Below are positions 58,817 through 64,000 of a stretch of 64,000 bases of DNA, one piece after another (position 1 is the stretch's first letter; the number at the start of each line of letters is the position of its first letter). The DNA lies in assembly GCF_001261775.1 (NCBI RefSeq), contig NZ_LN868536.1, forward strand, positions 496,001 to 560,000. Direction: 5' to 3'. The position numbers were made by a program, and so were the translations under genes. The stretch is from Anaeromassilibacillus senegalensis (GTDB taxonomy: Bacteria; Bacillota; Clostridia; Oscillospirales; Acutalibacteraceae). The notes below the pieces were generated by a model that saw nothing but the letters and a program-made list of their open reading frames with translations, did no database searches and was not told the DNA's origin.

Positions 58817-60715
58817 ATGGAGGAACAAAAAGAACATATCAAAGAGCTGCGCAAAAAAGCGATGCGCCTGCCGCTGCATCCCGGTGTGTATATCATGCGC
58901 GACAAGACCGGGAAGATTATCTATATTGGCAAAGCGAAAGCATTGAAAAACCGCGTCAGTCAGTATTTTGGCAGCGAAAAAAACCACGATGATAAGGTTC
59001 GCCGCATGGTCAGCAATGTGGAGGACTTTGAATATATTCTGACGGACAGTGAATTTGAGGCGCTGGTGCTGGAATGCAGCCTCATCAAGCAGCACACGCC
59101 CAAGTATAACATCCTGTTGAAGGACGATAAGGGCTACCATTATATTAAGGTGACCAAAGGCCCGTGGCCGCGGATTTCGCAGGCCAAGCAGATGCTGAAC
59201 GACGGCGCGGAATACCTGGGACCGTACGTCAGCTCCTGGGCGACCAAGGAGTCCGTTGACGAGGCGTTGAAGATTTTCCGCCTGCCGTCGTGCTCCCGCA
59301 AATTCCCACAGGATATCGGCAAGGGGCGGCCCTGCCTGAACTATTTTATTAAACAGTGCAGCGCGCCCTGCCGGGGCAGGCTGTCGGAAAAAGAGTACAA
59401 CGAGGCTGTAAAGGATGCACTTGAATTCTTGCGGGGTGGCAGCGCGGCATGTGTGAAGGAATTAACAAGAAAGATGGAAGATGCGGCAGAAAACCTGGAG
59501 TTTGAGCGCGCGGCGCACATCCGGGACCGCCTGGCGGCAATCAAGCGCATGAGCGACCGCCAAAAGGTGGTGGCGCTGAAGGTTCCAGAACAGGATATTA
59601 TCGCATTGGCGCAGGGGGCGGAAAAGAACTGCTTCGAGGTGTTCCGCTTTATGAATGGCCGCCTGTGCGACCGGGAAACCTACTTGATGGGCGAAATCGG
59701 TGAGGCAGGCGCGGCGCGCAGCGAATTTATCGAGCGGTACTACTCGATGCGCGACCGGATCCCGCCCCGTGTGACGCTGGACGGGCCGGCGACGGATACC
59801 GCTCTGCTTTCCGAGTGGCTGAGCCGGAAGGCGGGCCGAAAGGTGACTGTGTCCATTCCACAGAAGGGCGAACAGGCCCATCTGGTGGAAATGTGCCGCA
59901 GCAATGCCGCTGAGCAGCTTGCGCAGTCCATGGGGCGCACCGGGCGGGAGGCCTCTGCGCTGGACGAACTGGGACGGCTCTTGGGCCTGGCGCATCCGCC
60001 TGCTTATATCGAGGCATACGACATCAGCAACCTGGCTGGCGGCGACAATGTGGCGGGCATGGTGGTGTTTGAGAATGGACGGCCGCTCAAGAGCGCCTAC
60101 CGGAAGTTCCAGATCAAAACGGTGGACGGGCAGGACGATTACGGTTCCATGCGGGAGGTCATTGGACGCCGCCTGCGGGAATATCAGGAAAACCAGGATA
60201 GCGGGGAGGGCTTCGGACGCTTGCCGGACCTGATCCTGTTGGACGGCGGCAAGGGCCATGTGGCGGCGGTGCAGCCCATTTTGGATTCGTTCCAGTTAAA
60301 CATCCCTCTATTCGGCATGGTAAAGGACGACAAACACCGTACGCGCGCCATCGCGGCGAATGGTGGGGAAATCGCCATTCAGCCGAACCGCAAAGCGTTT
60401 ACACTGGTAGGCGCGATTCAGGAAGAAGTACACCGTTTTGCAATCGGCTACCACCGGCAGACCCGGAAGAAAAATACACTCAGCACGTCCCTGACTTCGA
60501 TTGAGGGAATCGGCCAATCCCGTGCGCGGGCACTGCTCAAACATTTCCGCACCATTACCGCGATCCGGGAAGCCGATCTGGAAGAACTGGAGAACGCGCC
60601 CGGGATGACAAAACCGTCCGCGCTTGCCGTGTACCGGCATTTTCACGCGTTAAACGAAACCGGTTCGCCAGGAAACGAAGAACAGAATAACCAACCAATC
60701 GAACCGGGCGAGTAG
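58817..60715 (+). CDS. uvrC: Excinuclease ABC subunit C
   Basis: 632 residues. N-terminal GIY-YIG nuclease (GVYIMRDKTGKIIYIGKAKA), UVR motif (~residues 214-230), RNase-H-like endonuclease with AYDISNLAGGDNVAGMVVF and LILLDGGKGHV, and C-terminal helix-hairpin-helix (IEGIGQSRARALLKHF). It makes both incisions in nucleotide excision repair. AAAGGAGG precedes the ATG. Confidence 0.97.
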   Translation: MEEQKEHIKELRKKAMRLPLHPGVYIMRDKTGKIIYIGKAKALKNRVSQYFGSEKNHDDKVRRMVSNVEDFEYILTDSEFEALVLECSLIKQHTPKYNILLKDDKGYHYIKVTKGPWPRISQAKQMLNDGAEYLGPYVSSWATKESVDEALKIFRLPSCSRKFPQDIGKGRPCLNYFIKQCSAPCRGRLSEKEYNEAVKDALEFLRGGSAACVKELTRKMEDAAENLEFERAAHIRDRLAAIKRMSDRQKVVALKVPEQDIIALAQGAEKNCFEVFRFMNGRLCDRETYLMGEIGEAGAARSEFIERYYSMRDRIPPRVTLDGPATDTALLSEWLSRKAGRKVTVSIPQKGEQAHLVEMCRSNAAEQLAQSMGRTGREASALDELGRLLGLAHPPAYIEAYDISNLAGGDNVAGMVVFENGRPLKSAYRKFQIKTVDGQDDYGSMREVIGRRLREYQENQDSGEGFGRLPDLILLDGGKGHVAAVQPILDSFQLNIPLFGMVKDDKHRTRAIAANGGEIAIQPNRKAFTLVGAIQEEVHRFAIGYHRQTRKKNTLSTSLTSIEGIGQSRARALLKHFRTITAIREADLEELENAPGMTKPSALAVYRHFHALNETGSPGNEEQNNQPIEPGE

Positions 60716-60781
60716 AAAAAGAAAACAGGGATCATCCAGGGCTTCCACCGAAGAAGCCGTACCTCTGCGGGCGGCAGGTTC

Positions 60782-60810
60782 TTGACAGATGGGCGGGATG
60801 ATGGGATAAT
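60782..60810 (+). promoter_or_regulatory. Promoter of rsmD-coaD
   Basis: Consensus TTGACA (60782-60787), 17 nt, GATAAT (60805-60810), about 45 nt before rsmD. Confidence 0.75.
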
Positions 60811-60856
60811 AGAAGGCATCTAAAGCGATGGATGCGAGAAAATAAGGAGTTACAAT

Positions 60857-61399
60857 ATGCGGATTATCACAGGTTCGGCCCGCGGCAGGCGTTTGATTAC
60901 GCTGGAAGGTGCAAGTGTGCGCCCCACGCCGGAACGGGTCAAGGAGGCACTGTTCAGCATCCTCCAGTTTCAGATGGAAGGCCGCCGGGTGCTCGACCTG
61001 TTTGCAGGTTCCGGCCAGCTTGGCATAGAAGCGCTCAGCCGCGGTGCAAAGGAAGCCGTGTTTGTGGATGCGGGAAAAGAACCCGTTTCCGTTGTTACAA
61101 AAAATTTGGAGAGTACCGGCTTGGCAGACCGTGCGCAGGTGATGCATATGGATTTTTCCGCGTTTTTGCTGCGCCGGAACGAGCCGTTTGATATTGCGTT
61201 TCTCGATCCGCCCTACCGGACCGGCTTACTGGAGCGCGCACTGCCCATGGTGGCTGCGGTGATGAATCCGGGCGGGACGATCATATGTGAGCATCCCTCT
61301 GACGAAAAGCTGCCGGAGACGGCGGGAGACTTTGTCAAAGGAAAGGATTACCGGTACGGTAAAATCCTGCTGACGCTGTATCGTCATAAAGAACTGTAA
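60857..61399 (+). CDS. rsmD: 16S rRNA (guanine(966)-N2)-methyltransferase
   Basis: 180 residues: MRIITGSARGRRL start, VRPTPERVKEALFSIL, SAM motif VLDLFAGSGQLGIEALSRGA and the catalytic FLDPPYRTG. It modifies G966 in 16S rRNA. TAAGGAG precedes the ATG. RsmD next to coaD is a widely kept pair. Confidence 0.95.
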   Translation: MRIITGSARGRRLITLEGASVRPTPERVKEALFSILQFQMEGRRVLDLFAGSGQLGIEALSRGAKEAVFVDAGKEPVSVVTKNLESTGLADRAQVMHMDFSAFLLRRNEPFDIAFLDPPYRTGLLERALPMVAAVMNPGGTIICEHPSDEKLPETAGDFVKGKDYRYGKILLTLYRHKEL

Positions 61400-61471
61400 A
61401 AACGTGAAATAGACCTGGAAACCGCTGCGGAGGACGCCTTTGCAGAAGGGTCTTGGAAAGGAATCAACGTT

Positions 61472-61960
61472 ATGAAAACAGCAATCTGTCCGGGCAGTTT
61501 TGATCCCGTTACGATCGGCCATCTCGATATCATCGGGCGTGCCCGCAAAATTTTTGACCACGTCATTGTGGCGGTTATGGTCAATCCCAAAAAGAACACG
61601 CTGTTTACCGCGGAAGAGCGGGTGACTCTGATTCAAAAATGTATTGGAAATATGGACGATGTGGAAGTTGTCTGTTTTGACGGCCTGCTGGCGGACTATG
61701 CCCGCATACGCAGCGCCGACGCAATTGTAAAAGGCCTGCGCGCGCTGTCCGACTTTGAATATGAGTTCCAGCAGGCGCTGACCAATAAGAAGCTGAACCC
61801 CCAGCTGGAGACGATGTTTCTGATCACACGGTCGGAAAATATGTTTCTCAGCTCCAGTATTGTCAAACAGATCGCCGGTTTTGGCGGCGATATATCCAAC
61901 TTTGTCCCGGCCTGTATTCTGGAGGACATTAAAGAAAGAATTTACGCCTCAAAAGGGTAA
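61472..61960 (+). CDS. coaD: Phosphopantetheine adenylyltransferase
   Basis: 162 residues: CPGSFDPVTIGHLDII with the TxGH nucleotidyltransferase motif, and LSSSIVKQIAGFGGDISNFVP, the ISSTxVR-like motif. It catalyses the fourth step of coenzyme A synthesis. GGAAAGGA precedes the ATG. Confidence 0.96.
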   Translation: MKTAICPGSFDPVTIGHLDIIGRARKIFDHVIVAVMVNPKKNTLFTAEERVTLIQKCIGNMDDVEVVCFDGLLADYARIRSADAIVKGLRALSDFEYEFQQALTNKKLNPQLETMFLITRSENMFLSSSIVKQIAGFGGDISNFVPACILEDIKERIYASKG

Positions 61961-62008
61961 GGTGCGCGGATTGTTCCCGCGGCTCTCTGAAAGGAATGGT
62001 CAAATACA

Positions 62009-62473
62009 ATGAATGTTGAAGAATTGATTGACGAACTGTACGAAATGGTGGAGAAGGCGTGGAACCTTCCGCTGAGCCGCGGACGCGCGGTCCTCGATGG
62101 GGATGAGGTACGGCAGATTCTGGACGAGATCCGGGAGAACCTTCCCAAAGAGCTGCGCCAGGCGAAGGCGATTGTGGCAGACCGCGCGCAGATTATCAGC
62201 GATGCCAAGCGGGAAGCGGAGACCATTGTCCGCGTGGCGGAAGAGCGTTCCAAAGCGATGGTCAACCAGGATGAGATTGTCCGCGCCGCACAGCAGAAGG
62301 CAAACGATCTGGTGACGCAGGCCCAATTAAAAGCGCGGGAGATGCGCAAAGCGTCCAACGACTATGTGGAAGACCTGATGAAGCGCACGGACGACGCGTT
62401 GGCGGCAAATCTTGCGGAGCTGCGTAAAACCCGCCAGAACATTAAAGCAACCCAGCGTTCCGGACAAAACTAA
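62009..62473 (+). CDS. Coiled-coil protein downstream of coaD (SepIVA/DivIVA-like)
   Basis: 154 residues, nearly all helical. A short conserved start (NVEELIDELYEMVEKAWNLP) with a DGDEVRQILDEIRENLP helix is followed by a long charged coiled coil (ADRAQIISDAKREAETIVRVAEERSKAM...). This shape, and the place beside coaD near the dcw cluster, recall SepIVA of mycobacteria and other DivIVA-like scaffolds; such clostridial proteins are often labelled simply 'ATPase', without any P-loop here. A division or envelope scaffold role is inference. Confidence 0.7.
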   Translation: MNVEELIDELYEMVEKAWNLPLSRGRAVLDGDEVRQILDEIRENLPKELRQAKAIVADRAQIISDAKREAETIVRVAEERSKAMVNQDEIVRAAQQKANDLVTQAQLKAREMRKASNDYVEDLMKRTDDALAANLAELRKTRQNIKATQRSGQN

Positions 62474-62549
62474 ACCATTGATTTTTGTGCGTTTTGTACA
62501 TGCATTTCCTGAAGTTTTTGGGAACAATCTAAGGAAATTGGAAAAAATT

Positions 62550-62590
62550 AGGAGACCCAACACAAGATCTTGTGGTGGGTCTCCTTTTTT
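62550..62590 (+). terminator. Terminator before the dcw cluster
   Basis: A 9-bp stem AGGAGACCC/GGGTCTCCT (62550-62558 with 62577-62585) with an inner stem and six T. Confidence 0.9.
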
Positions 62591-62666
62591 ATATCTATAT
62601 ACGGAAAATTGGCACTTATAATTCCTGAAAAATACTATTTTGGTTGACATAAATGCAATGAAATGG

Positions 62667-62695
62667 TTGCAATTTTGTTATCTATAGAGTATAAT
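62667..62695 (+). promoter_or_regulatory. Promoter of mraZ
   Basis: TTGCAA (62667-62672), 17 nt, TATAAT (62690-62695). Transcription would start near 62702, right at the MraZ boxes. Confidence 0.85.
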
Positions 62696-62706
62696 CAGAT
62701 CATTAA

Positions 62707-62742
62707 GTGGGGGAAGGTGGGGCAAAGTAGTGCGCTGTGGTT
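62707..62742 (+). promoter_or_regulatory. MraZ binding boxes
   Basis: GTGGGG at 62707 and 62717, GTAGTG at 62727 and GTGGTT at 62737 recur at an exact 10-bp period directly after the -10 box, as expected of the GTG-rich repeats bound by the MraZ ring for autoregulation. The last two are degenerate. Confidence 0.75.
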
Positions 62743-62778
62743 GACATAGCCAGCATTTGCCCTGAAAAAGGCACGATT

Positions 62779-63198
62779 ATGTTGATTGGCGAATACCAAC
62801 ATAATATCGACCAGAAAGGCCGCGTGATTGTACCCGCTCGGTTCCGGGAGGATTTGGGCGAGCGTTTTTATGTCACGAAGGGAATGGATGGTTGTCTGTT
62901 CGTTCTCCCTCCCGCTGAATGGCAAAAACTTCAGGAAAAGGTTCTGGCAATGCCCATGAGCAAGGCGAGAAAGATTCAGCTGTTTTTCTTTGCCGGTGCG
63001 ATGGAGGCGGAGCCGGACAAGCAGGGACGCATCCTGCTGCCGCAGCCACTGCGGGAGTATGCGGGCCTGACCAAAGATGTCACATTTATTGGCGCTATGA
63101 ACCGGGGAGAAATTTGGGACGCGCAGAAGTGGACAGATTTTAATGCCGGTTTGAACAGCGACAACGTCACCCAGATTATGGAGGATGTGGACTTTTAA
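62779..63198 (+). CDS. mraZ: Transcriptional regulator MraZ
   Basis: 139 residues with two MraZ (AbrB-like) domains: MLIGEYQHNIDQKGRVIVPARFRE and MEAEPDKQGRILLPQPLREY. It represses the division and cell-wall cluster through repeats in its own promoter. ATG at 62779 fits the family start. Confidence 0.95.
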   Translation: MLIGEYQHNIDQKGRVIVPARFREDLGERFYVTKGMDGCLFVLPPAEWQKLQEKVLAMPMSKARKIQLFFFAGAMEAEPDKQGRILLPQPLREYAGLTKDVTFIGAMNRGEIWDAQKWTDFNAGLNSDNVTQIMEDVDF

Positions 63199-63245
63199 AA
63201 TGGCCTTCGGCGCGGTGTTTGCCGAGTGCGGCCGGAGGAGATAGC

Positions 63246-64000
63246 ATGGAGTTTCACCACAAGCCGGTGTTGTTCGATGAAGCGATTGAATCGCTTGCGA
63301 TCCACCCGGATGGAGTTTACATAGACGGGACTGCCGGAGGCGGCGGCCATTCCAGAGCAATCGCAGAACGGCTGACCACAGGAAAGCTGCTCTCAATTGA
63401 TCAGGACCCCGACGCCATCGAGGTGGTGCGGGAACGGCTGCGCTCGTATTCCTGTTCGGTTTTGGCACGCGCCAATTTTTCAGAGATGGACCGCGTGGCG
63501 AGGGACTTGGATTTGCCCCCGGTGGACGGTGTGTTGCTGGATATCGGCGTATCCTCCCACCAGCTGGACACCCCGGAGCGGGGCTTTTCTTACCACACCG
63601 ACGCGCCGCTCGACATGCGCATGAGCCAGCAGGGGCCGAGTGCCAGGGATTTGGTCAACACGCTGACCTGGCAGGAGTTGGCGCGCATCATCAGCCAATA
63701 CGGCGAGGACCGCAATGCGAAGAGCATTGCAAAGGGAATTGTCAAGGCGCGGGAAAGCGCGCCAATTGAAACAACCGTGCAGCTCGCGGAGATTATCAAG
63801 GCTTCCGTGCCAGCCGCGGTGCGCAGGGAGCAGGGGCATCCCGCCCGGAAAACCTTTCAGGCGCTGCGAATTGAGGTTAACGGGGAGCTGGATTGCCTTT
63901 CCAAAGGGCTGGACGCCGCGTTTTCCCTGTTAAAGCCGGGCGGACGCTTGGCGGTTATCACCTTCCATTCGCTGGAGGACCGCATGGTCAAGCAGCGTAT
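63246..64000 (+). CDS. rsmH: 16S rRNA (cytosine(1402)-N4)-methyltransferase (3' partial)
   Basis: The first ~251 residues are visible; the gene runs off the window. Motifs are FHHKPVLFDEAIESL, YIDGTAGGGGHSRAI (SAM site), GVLLDIGVSSHQLD, RGFSYHTDAPLDMRM and ITFHSLEDRMVKQR. RsmH follows mraZ in nearly all dcw clusters. CGGAGGAG lies before the ATG. Confidence 0.97.
   Translation, partial: MEFHHKPVLFDEAIESLAIHPDGVYIDGTAGGGGHSRAIAERLTTGKLLSIDQDPDAIEVVRERLRSYSCSVLARANFSEMDRVARDLDLPPVDGVLLDIGVSSHQLDTPERGFSYHTDAPLDMRMSQQGPSARDLVNTLTWQELARIISQYGEDRNAKSIAKGIVKARESAPIETTVQLAEIIKASVPAAVRREQGHPARKTFQALRIEVNGELDCLSKGLDAAFSLLKPGGRLAVITFHSLEDRMVKQR

Overview
The window looks like chromosomal DNA of a spore-forming, Gram-positive anaerobe of the class Clostridia. 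It resembles members of the Oscillospirales (Ruminococcaceae/Oscillospiraceae type), but the species cannot be named from sequence alone. The reasons are strong AGGAGG-type ribosome binding sites, many TTG starts, sporulation genes (ylbJ, yqfC, yqfD, a SigH-like sigma factor), a T-box leader, a SipW-type signal peptidase with TasA-like substrates, and the Firmicute gene orders phoH-ybeY-dgkA-era-yqzL-recO, ylxM-ffh-rpsP-khpA-rimM-trmD and mraZ-rsmH. I saw no rRNA or tRNA gene and no intact insertion sequence or prophage.

Layout. 1-1.8 kb: the 3' end of a large secreted protein with a discoidin-like module and FIVAR repeats. 1.8-12.5 kb: mixed single genes (a small unknown, a GNAT enzyme, proC, a large secreted SH3/Ig/GH24 lysozyme, a DUF4261 protein, a ComM/YifB ATPase, a NuoE-like subunit, a CmpB-type membrane protein). 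Here lie a decayed coding remnant and an orphan four-repeat CRISPR array of type I-C character. 12.7-17.4 kb: a sigma factor, a zinc-ribbon protein, a DUF1858 protein, then trmK-nif3-rqcH. 17.5-21.9 kb: a polysaccharide cassette (Wzy/ligase-like, GT4, Wzx-like flippase) behind its own strong promoter. 22.3-25.4 kb: two ArsC/Spx-like proteins, a NUDIX-VOC fusion and prfC.

25.4-31.4 kb holds the most unusual unit: a six-gene operon of a sortase-type surface protein, three TasA/camelysin-like proteins with SipW-type signal sequences, a SipW signal peptidase with an acidic tail, and a secreted protein with a tandem repeat. It is preceded by about 320 nt of leader carrying repeated GTCAC motifs at and after the start site. 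I read it as a possible extracellular fibre or matrix system related in plan to tapA-sipW-tasA.

31.4-43.2 kb: a MIF-like tautomerase, a GIY-YIG protein, an SPL-type radical SAM protein, thpR, a T-box-controlled aminotransferase, uppP, an esterase, a VOC protein, an AraC regulator, a PNPOx-like protein, a two-gene minimal SUF pair (SufC plus a short SufB/D) and a GNAT enzyme. 43.4-53.2 kb: ylbJ divergent from yqfC-yqfD, then phoH-ybeY-dgkA-era-yqzL-recO, another GNAT and mutS2. 53.2-58.2 kb: an EamA half-transporter, an unknown membrane-anchored protein, then the SRP/ribosome operon. 58.4-64 kb: an HPr protein, uvrC, rsmD-coaD with a coiled-coil partner, and the start of the division and cell-wall cluster (mraZ, then rsmH, cut by the window end) with a clear promoter and MraZ boxes.

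In function the window joins core translation and RNA surveillance (rqcH, prfC, trmK, rsmD, rimM, trmD, khpA, ffh, ybeY), envelope building (uppP, lysozyme, polysaccharide cassette, surface-fibre operon) and sporulation. All functional statements come from recognising family motifs by eye; no database search was run.
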